Assembly (NCBI GenBank): GCA_943357025.1
Contig: CALRGA010000003.1
Location: forward strand, 1-38,404
Length of the DNA stretch: 38,404 bases
Reading direction: 5' to 3'
Source of the DNA: Candidatus Uhrbacteria bacterium RIFOXYB12_FULL_58_10
Lineage (GTDB): Bacteria > Patescibacteriota > Patescibacteriia > UBA9934 > GWF2-40-263
Below the pieces are notes generated by a model that saw only the letters and a list, made by a program, of their open reading frames with translations, made no database searches and had not been told where the DNA came from. This document shows, piece by piece, positions 1 through 7,546 of this stretch. Within the stretch, counting starts at the first letter, position 1; the number at the start of each line of letters is the position of its first letter. Made by a program: the position numbers and the translations under genes.

Positions 1-43
1 ATTTGATGTGTCGGTCCGCCGGCATGTAGGGATAGTCGGGCAT
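1..43 (-). CDS. 5' end of an ORF running off the left edge (MPDYPYMPADRHIK...); N-terminus resembles CPR dCMP-deaminase-like proteins from memory (Y-P-Y-x-P-x-x-R-x-I-K)
   Basis: ATG at complement(43) with an open frame to the window edge, co-oriented with the upstream operon. Only 14 codons are visible, so the family call is tentative. Confidence 0.35.
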   Translation of the reverse strand, partial: MPDYPYMPADRHIK

Positions 44-52
44 AGGAAGAAA

Positions 53-526
53 TTATTTTTCTGTCACTTCCCCCTCGTGCTCGGCGTTCCATTGGTTGAC
101 GGATCGCTGGAGGACGTCGACGGCATGGGAGTCGAGGACGTGTGCCGGGCGTAGCTTTGACGGGTTGTTTGTCGCGTGATGGATCTTTGTCACGTGAAAA
201 AAACCGTTATCGTTCCATTTGTCGAACGCCACGCGGAGGATGATCGGCACGTCGATTCCTTTCCGGCCCGACGAAAGTCCGTTTCCGAACGCGACGATCT
301 GACCGGTCATCCGGTCCACCAGCGCGTTCGCCCCGGCCGCCGGATACTTCTTTCCCGCGACGGCCACCTCCCCCGCGTTCCCGCCGATCGATTCCGACAC
401 CAGCAGCCCCATCATCTCCCCGTTCATCTTCCCGACGTTCTCCGCGACGATCCGCGCCTTCTCGGATTCCGCGTCGATACCTGCCATGGCGTCGAATGAT
501 TCGGACATATCGTTATTTCCGTTCAA
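53..526 (-). CDS. hypothetical protein (157 aa)
   Basis: Intact ORF overlapping the end of the DHFR gene by 14 bp; co-oriented. Confidence 0.65.
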   Translation of the reverse strand: MNGNNDMSESFDAMAGIDAESEKARIVAENVGKMNGEMMGLLVSESIGGNAGEVAVAGKKYPAAGANALVDRMTGQIVAFGNGLSSGRKGIDVPIILRVAFDKWNDNGFFHVTKIHHATNNPSKLRPAHVLDSHAVDVLQRSVNQWNAEHEGEVTEK

Positions 527-1025
527 AACAAAGCAGGACCCCGCCCCCGAGCGGCCTCGACTCGACCAGCTTCAGATCGATCCTCCCGAATCCATCCCCG
601 AGCGGCACGCCGGCTCCGAACAGGACGGGCTCGACGGTCAAAAACAGCTCGTCGACGAGGCCGGCCGCGAGGAATTGCGAGTAGACCGTCGCACCGCCGC
701 AAACCGCGAGGCCCGCGAGCCCCTTCGCCGAAAGTCGCGCGACCAGCTCGGCCGGCGTCTCCCGCGTCCACTCGACCCCGTCGCGCCCCTCGAATTTTTC
801 CGTCTCCGACCCGCCCGTCGACGACATCACGATCGTCCGGCGATCCTTCAGCGGCCGCCCGATCGTCTCGAACGTCTTCCGTCCCATCACGACCGCGCCG
901 ACCTCCTTCGTCTTCTCGACGAAAAACCTCGTGTCTTCCTTGCTCGTCCAGTCGAGCGACAGATGATTCGACGACTGCGCGATCTTTCCGTCCGCGGAAA
1001 TGGCGGCGATGAGGGTTATTTTCAT
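513..1025 (-). CDS. dihydrofolate reductase / RibD C-terminal-domain family reductase
   Basis: MKITLIAAISADGKIA...VVMGRKTFETIGRPLKDRRTIVMS...VCGGATVYSQFLAAGLVDELFLTVEPVLFGAGVPL; internal ATG at complement(1025), with an ATGA overlap with the upstream TS-like gene. Confidence 0.85.
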   Translation of the reverse strand: MKITLIAAISADGKIAQSSNHLSLDWTSKEDTRFFVEKTKEVGAVVMGRKTFETIGRPLKDRRTIVMSSTGGSETEKFEGRDGVEWTRETPAELVARLSAKGLAGLAVCGGATVYSQFLAAGLVDELFLTVEPVLFGAGVPLGDGFGRIDLKLVESRPLGGGVLLCFERK

Positions 1026-1855
1026 ACGGCGATTTGTACTTTCATCATCGGCGCTCCCGGCGAATACTGCGACTGGAACATCTCGACGAGCTCCGAGACG
1101 AGCGAGGCATCGGCGTCGAGGGCGCGTTGGAACGAGCGGGCCGGAAGGCGACAGAGGATCTCGGGATGCGCGACGGATTCGCGGGAAAGGATGTCCTCGA
1201 CGGCTTGGAACTGGTTCTCGTAGATGTGAGCGTGGGAGATGGAGATCGTGAGCTTGCCGACGGCCACGTCGAGCTCCTGGGCGAGCATAGCCTGGAGGAG
1301 GGCGAAGTCGGCGGTGTCGTTGGGGTTGCCGAGGACCATGTCGTTCGAGCGCATGATCATGTGGAGGTTGAGCTTTCCGCCGATGATGTTCGCCGTCCAG
1401 GTGAACGGGCACGGGACGTTTTTCTTTTTGGGCGCGCGCAGGCCGTCGCTGGACGGGTCCCACATCATGACGACGCCCTGCCGGCTGCTCGGCTCCTCGC
1501 GAAGGTGCTCGACGAGGTCGAGGAGCTGGTCGCGGCCGAAGTGGTGGCGCCAGCGGTAGCCGTAGGCGGTCTCGATGGTGCCGTCGTCCTCAAGGAAGCT
1601 GTCCCAGCCCTTGGTGAACTGCTGGAGGAATCCCGCGTGCTTGTGGCCGGCGATGAACCACACCGTCTCGGCGCAGAAGAACTTGGGGAACATCTTGCGG
1701 ACGGTGAGAAGCGGAAACCCCCTGGACGGCTCGATCTCGTAGGTGACCCCCGGGACGGCCCGCGTCGAAATTCCCGTCCGCTCGCTTTGGACGGTTTCGC
1801 CCTCCCGGTAGATGCGGCCGACGGTGTCGAGATAGAGGCGGTCAAAGGTGGTCAT
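1022..1855 (-). CDS. thymidylate synthase / dCMP hydroxymethylase superfamily protein
   Basis: TS fold motifs: VWFIAGHKHAGFLQQF, YGYRWRHHFG, SRQG, catalytic Cys149 (VPCPFTW), MRSNDMVLGNPNDTA, SHAHIYENQ. Asp180 replaces the TS Asn. Confidence 0.9.
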   Translation of the reverse strand: MTTFDRLYLDTVGRIYREGETVQSERTGISTRAVPGVTYEIEPSRGFPLLTVRKMFPKFFCAETVWFIAGHKHAGFLQQFTKGWDSFLEDDGTIETAYGYRWRHHFGRDQLLDLVEHLREEPSSRQGVVMMWDPSSDGLRAPKKKNVPCPFTWTANIIGGKLNLHMIMRSNDMVLGNPNDTADFALLQAMLAQELDVAVGKLTISISHAHIYENQFQAVEDILSRESVAHPEILCRLPARSFQRALDADASLVSELVEMFQSQYSPGAPMMKVQIAV

Positions 1856-1886
1856 ATCGCCCCCATCCTACCAGACAAACCCCCTG

Positions 1887-1915
1887 TTTCCAACCGGGCC
1901 GATCTGGGCTAAGAT
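1887..1915 (+). promoter_or_regulatory. sigma70-like promoter upstream of dUTPase (TTTCCA-17-TAAGAT)
   Basis: Hexamers with 17-bp spacing just upstream of ATG 1925. Confidence 0.35.
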
Positions 1916-1924
1916 ACGTCCGTT

Positions 1925-2356
1925 ATGGACATCTCTGTGGATATCAAGAGGCTTGGCCCGGACGTGCCGGTCCCCGAGTACAAGACGATCGGCGCGATCG
2001 CGTTCGACATCGCGGTTTCCGAGGAAAAGACCATCCAGCCGGGCGAGACGGCATTTTTGTCGACGGGCCTGGTCGTCTGCACCCCGCCCGGGTACGGACT
2101 GATCCTCGCGGGACGATCCTCGAACGCCAAGAAACAGATTACGCTCGCGAACGGAATCGCGGTCATCGACCAGGATTACTGCGGGCCGGAAGACCAGCTG
2201 CTGCTTTCCGTCCGTAACGAGGGGTCGGCCGCCTATACGGTCGAGCGAGGCGAACGAATCGCGCAGGGACTCTTCGTCCCGATCGTCCGCGCGACGTTTC
2301 AGGACGTGGAGACTTTGTCCGCTCCCAGCCGCGGCGGATATGGAACGACCGGATAA
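1925..2356 (+). CDS. dut: dUTP diphosphatase (dUTPase family)
   Basis: Motifs AFDIAV, GRSSNAKK, NGIAVIDQDYCGPEDQ, RGERIAQ, SRGGYGTTG. Confidence 0.85.
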   Translation: MDISVDIKRLGPDVPVPEYKTIGAIAFDIAVSEEKTIQPGETAFLSTGLVVCTPPGYGLILAGRSSNAKKQITLANGIAVIDQDYCGPEDQLLLSVRNEGSAAYTVERGERIAQGLFVPIVRATFQDVETLSAPSRGGYGTTG

Positions 2357-2372
2357 TCTGGTATACTGAAGA

Positions 2373-2450
2373 GGTCAAAAGTCAAAGGTAAAAGGTAAAA
2401 AGTTAGGAAAATTCCAACCATTTGACCTTTGACACTTGACCTTTGACCTA
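2373..2450. repeat. low-complexity imperfect inverted repeat (GGTCAAAAGTCAAAGGTAAAAGGT ... ACCTTTGACACTTGACCTTTGACC)
   Basis: Direct inspection of the dut-kinase intergenic region. Confidence 0.7.
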
Positions 2451-2453
2451 CGT

Positions 2454-3164
2454 ATGCCGTCTCCTGGACGCTTCATCATGATCGACGGCATCGCGGGGAG
2501 CGGGAAATCGACCCTGCTTCGTGCCGCGGAAACGTGGGCCAGGGAGCGCGGACAGAAGGTGTTTGACATGCGGGAGTGGACCAAGTCGCACGCGGATCCG
2601 CCGACGTTCGACGAGGTGCGCGACTACGACGTGTTCTTCACCTACGAGCCGACGCGGCAGTGGGTGGGCGCCGCGATCCGCTTCGAGCTTTCCCGGACGG
2701 ACGTTCCGTACAACGGCGAGTCGCTCGCGCACGCGTTCGCGCTCGACCGGGAAATCATGTACAGGCGGCTCATCATTCCGGCGCTCGCGGCCGGCAAGAC
2801 GGTTTTCCAAGACCGCGGCGTGTGTACCTCCATCGTCTACCAGCCCATCATGCCCGGCGGCATCTCGCTCCTGCGCCTGCGCAAGCTGCCGGGAAACGCC
2901 CTGGCGCTCAGGCATCCGCCCACGGCGCTCATCATCACCGACCTCGACCCGGCCGTCGCGGCCGAACGCGTCAAGAAACGCGACGAAGAATCGAAAGGGG
3001 TGTTCGCGGACCTCGCGTTCCTCCGCCGCGTCACCAAGCGGTTCCGCTCCCGATGGTTCTCCTACCTCTTTCATCGCCTGGGCACCTCGGTCCACGCGTT
3101 CGACACCGACGTCCCGATGGACGAAATGGTCGCAAAGGCAAAAAAATTAATCGAATCGCTATGA
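2454..3164 (+). CDS. thymidylate kinase-like P-loop nucleotide kinase
   Basis: GIAGSGKSTLL Walker A, TYEPTR, FALDREIMYRRLIIPALAAGKTVFQDRG, LIITDLDPAVAAERVKKR; ATG at 2454. Confidence 0.75.
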   Translation: MPSPGRFIMIDGIAGSGKSTLLRAAETWARERGQKVFDMREWTKSHADPPTFDEVRDYDVFFTYEPTRQWVGAAIRFELSRTDVPYNGESLAHAFALDREIMYRRLIIPALAAGKTVFQDRGVCTSIVYQPIMPGGISLLRLRKLPGNALALRHPPTALIITDLDPAVAAERVKKRDEESKGVFADLAFLRRVTKRFRSRWFSYLFHRLGTSVHAFDTDVPMDEMVAKAKKLIESL

Positions 3165-4030
3165 AGCTCATTACCATCGGAGAACTCATCGACCGCTCGT
3201 GGGAGCACTACCACGCGGAATTCGCCAGCCTGATGGCCGTGTCCGGATGGATCCTCGTCATTGCCGCGTTCAACGTGGCGACCCTCGCGCTGTACCCGTC
3301 GGCCTCGAGGCTGATGACCGCGAACGCGACGCTCACGGGACCGGAGGCGGCCGGCGTTGCCATGTACGCGTTCTCGAACTGGATCCTCGGACCCCTGCTC
3401 GGCCTCGCGATCTTCGTCGGGCTCATCCGGCTCGTCCGCGGCCAGCTTTCCGGCAAGAAGACCTCCATGCGCGCCATCGTCGCGGAAACGAGGAAGTACT
3501 TCCTCCCCACCCTGGCCGTCACCGCCATGATCTTCGGGGTCCTCATCGCCACCGTGCTCATCGGATTCCTCCCCTCGGCCGTCCTCTCGCTCCTCGCGAC
3601 CTACACCAAGCTTGGGTTCCTGACCGTGATCGCCACGATCGCGCTCATCGTCGGGCTGCTTGTCTCGCTGGTTCTCGGCGTCCGCTGGTCCGTGCATTAT
3701 TACTTCGCCCCGTTCGCCCTCCTGGTCGACGACGTGCGCGGAAAGGCGTCCATGACCGCGGCGCGCAAGCTTGTCGAGGGACGGTTCTGGGGCGTCCTCA
3801 TCCGGCTCGCCATCCCAAAGATCGTGTTCGTCCTCGTCGGAGTCCTGCTCATGGCGCTCCTGCAGTTCATCTATTCCGTCGTGAGCAACGCGTTCTCCGG
3901 ACTCAGCCTCGACGTCCAGCTGCGCATCGGCACGGTGTTCGGATCCGTGCTTTCCACGGTCGTGGCCGCGCTCCTCAACCCGCTCATCGTCTCGTCCGAT
4001 TTGATGCTTTATCAGTCGCTCAAGCGCTAA
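3161..4030 (+). CDS. multi-pass membrane protein (289 aa)
   Basis: ATGA overlap with the kinase; several hydrophobic segments; motif ARKLVEGRFWGVL. Confidence 0.8.
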   Translation: MKLITIGELIDRSWEHYHAEFASLMAVSGWILVIAAFNVATLALYPSASRLMTANATLTGPEAAGVAMYAFSNWILGPLLGLAIFVGLIRLVRGQLSGKKTSMRAIVAETRKYFLPTLAVTAMIFGVLIATVLIGFLPSAVLSLLATYTKLGFLTVIATIALIVGLLVSLVLGVRWSVHYYFAPFALLVDDVRGKASMTAARKLVEGRFWGVLIRLAIPKIVFVLVGVLLMALLQFIYSVVSNAFSGLSLDVQLRIGTVFGSVLSTVVAALLNPLIVSSDLMLYQSLKR

Positions 4031-4031
4031 T

Positions 4032-4745
4032 ATGACTTCCGTTCCCGACATTCTGCGCGCGTCCGTCCTTTTGTACCGAGCCCACGCGAAGCTGTTTGTC
4101 GGGTACGCCTCGTGGCTGCTGCTCTCCTACGCGGCAATCGTCCTTGCGACGCTCATTCCGAGCGAGAACTATCGATTGGGGATCGGCATCGCGCTCGATC
4201 TCGTAGACGGCGTGCTGTGGCTTTGGATCAGCGTCGTCACGACGGTCCTGGCGGTCCAGCTTCTCGACAAGAAGGAACCGGATCCAAACGCGCTTCCCTG
4301 GCTTTCGCTGTCCGTGCTCGGATCCTTCGTTTGGATCAGCCTCCTACAGGCGCTCACGATCGCCGGAGGAATCCTGATGTTCATCATCCCGGGCCTTATA
4401 TTCCTCGTCTGGTTCGGCTTTGCGACGCAGGCGCTACTGCTGGACGGAAAAAAGGGATTGGACGCGCTGTCTGCCAGCCGAGACCTCGCCAAGGGACGCT
4501 TTTGGACAGCCGCGCTTTACCAACTCGGAGGCCCCATTGTCTGCGGCGCCGCCTACCTAACCGCCCTCGCCGCGCTCTACCTCCTCGTTTCCTATCTTAC
4601 CAAAACCCCGGTTGATATCATCTTCGGCGAGAACCCGCCGCTCTGGGCCGGCATGCTAGAAACCGTCGGCAACATCTTCCTTCTCCCGCTGCTGAGCATC
4701 TACGGCGTGCTGGCGTACAGGGAAATGAAAAAAGAGAGAACTTAA
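4032..4745 (+). CDS. multi-pass membrane protein, likely paralog of the upstream gene
   Basis: Hydrophobic segments and motif SRDLAKGRFWTAAL shared with the upstream protein. Confidence 0.8.
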   Translation: MTSVPDILRASVLLYRAHAKLFVGYASWLLLSYAAIVLATLIPSENYRLGIGIALDLVDGVLWLWISVVTTVLAVQLLDKKEPDPNALPWLSLSVLGSFVWISLLQALTIAGGILMFIIPGLIFLVWFGFATQALLLDGKKGLDALSASRDLAKGRFWTAALYQLGGPIVCGAAYLTALAALYLLVSYLTKTPVDIIFGENPPLWAGMLETVGNIFLLPLLSIYGVLAYREMKKERT

Positions 4746-4747
4746 AT

Positions 4748-6220
4748 ATGCTCCAACCCGTCATCGGCCTCGAAATCCACCTCCAGCTCAAGACGAAGAC
4801 GAAGATGTTCTGCGCGTGCTCGGCCCACGAGGCCGCGGCGCCGAACGCCAACGTCTGCGCGATTTGCACCGGCCAGCCCGGCACCCTGCCCGTTCCGAAC
4901 GAGCAGGCGGTTCGGCTCGGGATCCGCATGGGCCTCGCGCTCAACTGCGCCATCGCGCCGCGCTCGAAGTTCGACCGCAAGCATTATTTTTATCCCGACC
5001 TTCCGAAGGCATATCAGATCTCACAGTACGACCTGCCGATCGCCGAGAAGGGATTCGTCATGGTCGGATCGCATCGGATCGGAATCACGCGCGCGCACCT
5101 CGAGGAGGACGCGGCCAAGAACCTCCATGGCGCGGACGGAAAGACGTACGTCGATTTCAACCGCGCGGGGACGCCGCTCATCGAGATGGTGACGGACCCG
5201 GACTTCGCGTCACCCGAGGAGGCGAAGTTTTTTCTGCAGGACCTGCGTCTGATGGCACGCTACCTCGGGGTTTCGGACGCGGACATGGAGAAGGGCCAGA
5301 TGCGCTGCGACGCGAACGTCTCGCTGCGGGAGGTCGACGACGCCGGAAACATCGTCGGGCCGAAGTTCCACCCGAAGACCGAGATAAAGAACATCAACTC
5401 GTTCCGCAACGTCGAGCGCGCGCTCCAGTTCGAGCTCAAGCGCCAGACGGACCTGTGGAACGCCGGATCGCCTCCTTCCGTCACCACGACGCGCGGATGG
5501 GACGACGCGACGCAGGGAACGAAGGAACAGCGCGTAAAGGAGGCCGAGGGCGACTATCGCTATTTTCCCGAGCCGGACATCCCGGTGCTCGATCTGGCCG
5601 CGATGGCGGAGGAGGAACGCCGCCGCATGCCGGAGCTGCCGGCGGCCCGGCGAGCGCGATTCGTCGAGGAGTACGGACTGAAGACGGACGACGCCCGGCA
5701 AATCTGCGAGGATCCCGCGCTGTCGGAGTTCACGGAGAATGTGTTCTCGGAGTTGGGCGGATGGCTGGCGACGAATAAGGAAAAAGTCGAGAAATCCAAG
5801 CTTGCGAACCTGGTCGCCGGGTGGCTCTTGTCCAAACTCGGCGGACTGCTCACTGAAAAGAACGTCGATGCGCGCTCGATGAAGATCGACGCGGAGAACT
5901 TCGCCGAGTTCATTTCCCTGCTCGCGTCGAACAAGCTCTCGTCGACGGCCGGGATGACCGTCCTGACCGAGATGCTCGAGACTGGCGCGGACCCGTCGGA
6001 CGTGATGGAGGAAAAGCATCTGGGAAACGTCTCGGACGCGTCCGTCATCGGCGAGATCGTCGAGCGCGTGATCGCGAACAATCCTGAGATCGTCGAGCGG
6101 TACAAGGCAGGAAAGAAGGAGCTCATCCAGGTGCTCGTCGGCCAGGTGATGCGGGAGACGGAAGGTGCCGTCGACGCGAAGATCGCGCGCGGCACGCTGC
6201 TGGCAAAGCTTGAGTCGTAA
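4748..6220 (+). CDS. gatB: Asp-tRNA(Asn)/Glu-tRNA(Gln) amidotransferase subunit B
   Basis: MLQPVIGLEIHLQLKTKTKMFC, FYPDLPKAYQISQYDLPI, NFNRAGTPLIE-type motif, KTEIKNINSFR, TRGWDD, YRYFPEPDIP. Confidence 0.97.
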   Translation: MLQPVIGLEIHLQLKTKTKMFCACSAHEAAAPNANVCAICTGQPGTLPVPNEQAVRLGIRMGLALNCAIAPRSKFDRKHYFYPDLPKAYQISQYDLPIAEKGFVMVGSHRIGITRAHLEEDAAKNLHGADGKTYVDFNRAGTPLIEMVTDPDFASPEEAKFFLQDLRLMARYLGVSDADMEKGQMRCDANVSLREVDDAGNIVGPKFHPKTEIKNINSFRNVERALQFELKRQTDLWNAGSPPSVTTTRGWDDATQGTKEQRVKEAEGDYRYFPEPDIPVLDLAAMAEEERRRMPELPAARRARFVEEYGLKTDDARQICEDPALSEFTENVFSELGGWLATNKEKVEKSKLANLVAGWLLSKLGGLLTEKNVDARSMKIDAENFAEFISLLASNKLSSTAGMTVLTEMLETGADPSDVMEEKHLGNVSDASVIGEIVERVIANNPEIVERYKAGKKELIQVLVGQVMRETEGAVDAKIARGTLLAKLES

Positions 6221-6230
6221 TGGAAATCCT

Positions 6231-6584
6231 ATGGAACGAGCATTCAAAAAGACGATGGAAGCCGGGCCGATCCTGGACCCCGTCCTCGTCGATACGCTGA
6301 ATCAAATCGAGGCGACAAGGCTGGAATTGAACGACCGCGCCGAAACCCTTTCCGACCGGCACGAACGCCTCGAGGAGAACCTGGACGCGCTCCGGACGAT
6401 GATTGACTCCGCGGCACGATCCGGCGATCCCGAGCGGCTCAAGACCCTCGAGGCCGCGGCGCAGGCCGTCCTGTCGCGGATGAATTTCTTGCGCGATACG
6501 ATGCGAACCGTCCTCGACGAGATCGACGCGACCGACGATCATATCGACAGCCTCTTGCAGCTTCCCGTGCCGATCAACGAGTAA
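6231..6584 (+). CDS. hypothetical coiled-coil protein (117 aa)
   Basis: ATG at 6231, 10 nt after the gatB stop; charged helical sequence. Confidence 0.6.
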   Translation: MERAFKKTMEAGPILDPVLVDTLNQIEATRLELNDRAETLSDRHERLEENLDALRTMIDSAARSGDPERLKTLEAAAQAVLSRMNFLRDTMRTVLDEIDATDDHIDSLLQLPVPINE

Positions 6585-7527
6585 CCCACGCGCCGGCGAT
6601 TTCTAACGCCTCTTCCGACCGTTCTATCCACCTCACGCGGTCGTCGCGCCGAAACCAGGTCATCTGTCGCTTCGCATAGGCACGGGTGGCCTTTTTGGTT
6701 TCCTCCACTGCGTCGGCAATCGGACGCGAGCCGTCCAGAAACGCGCAAACCTGACGGTAGCCGATCCCCGTCATCGCCTCGTTGTCGCACCCGTATTTGT
6801 CCCGCAGCCGACGGACCTCGTTGACGAGCCCCGTGGCGACCATCGCCTCGACGCGGTCGTTGATGCGCGCGCTCAGGACGTCGCGGTCGACGAGGATCCC
6901 GATCTCGAGGAGGTCGTACTTCGACGTCCCGCGTTTCAGCTGCGACGAGAACGGCCTTCCCGTCGCGATCGTCACCTCGAGCGCGCGGACCACGCGGCGC
7001 TTGTTCTGGCGGTCGATGAGCTCGGCGCCGTCGGGGTCGAGGCGCTTGTACTCGGCGAACAGGTCGTCGAGATGCCGCGCCTCGAGTTTGTCGCGCAATT
7101 CGTCGTTGCGCGCCGTCTCGGTCAGGTTGAGATCGTCGACCACCGCGCGAACCCACAGTCCGGTCCCACCGACCAAGATCGGCAGCTTCCCTCGCTTGGA
7201 AATCTCGACGATCTTTTCCTCCGCGTATTTCTTAAAGTCCGCGACCGAATACTCCGCGTCCGGATCGACCAGATCGATTCCCCAGTGCGGGACCCCTTCG
7301 ACGACCAAATGGTGCTCGCTCGCGAAAAGCGTGCTAATTTTTTCCTTCGACCCCTCGACCCTTCGAACCTTATCTCCCTCCACCTTCCCCGTCCCAATAT
7401 CCATCCCCCGGTACACCTGCCTTGAGTCAACCGAAACGACCTCGCCGTCAAACCGTTTGGCGAGGTCGATTCCAAGTTGCGTCTTTCCGGACGCCGTGGG
7501 TCCGACAATGACGAGAAGCTTGCGCAT
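6574..7527 (-). CDS. miaA: tRNA dimethylallyltransferase
   Basis: MRKLLVIVGPTASGKTQLGIDLAKRF, VSVDSRQVYRGMDIGTGK, GIDLVDPD, GGTGLWVRAV, QMTWFRRD. Confidence 0.93.
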   Translation of the reverse strand: MRKLLVIVGPTASGKTQLGIDLAKRFDGEVVSVDSRQVYRGMDIGTGKVEGDKVRRVEGSKEKISTLFASEHHLVVEGVPHWGIDLVDPDAEYSVADFKKYAEEKIVEISKRGKLPILVGGTGLWVRAVVDDLNLTETARNDELRDKLEARHLDDLFAEYKRLDPDGAELIDRQNKRRVVRALEVTIATGRPFSSQLKRGTSKYDLLEIGILVDRDVLSARINDRVEAMVATGLVNEVRRLRDKYGCDNEAMTGIGYRQVCAFLDGSRPIADAVEETKKATRAYAKRQMTWFRRDDRVRWIERSEEALEIAGAWVTR

Positions 7528-7546
7528 AGGATCGTTGGAAAAACGC

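Noticed and set aside
1034-1912. 292-aa plus ORF opposite the TS-like gene
   Set aside because: Shadow ORF without recognisable motifs.
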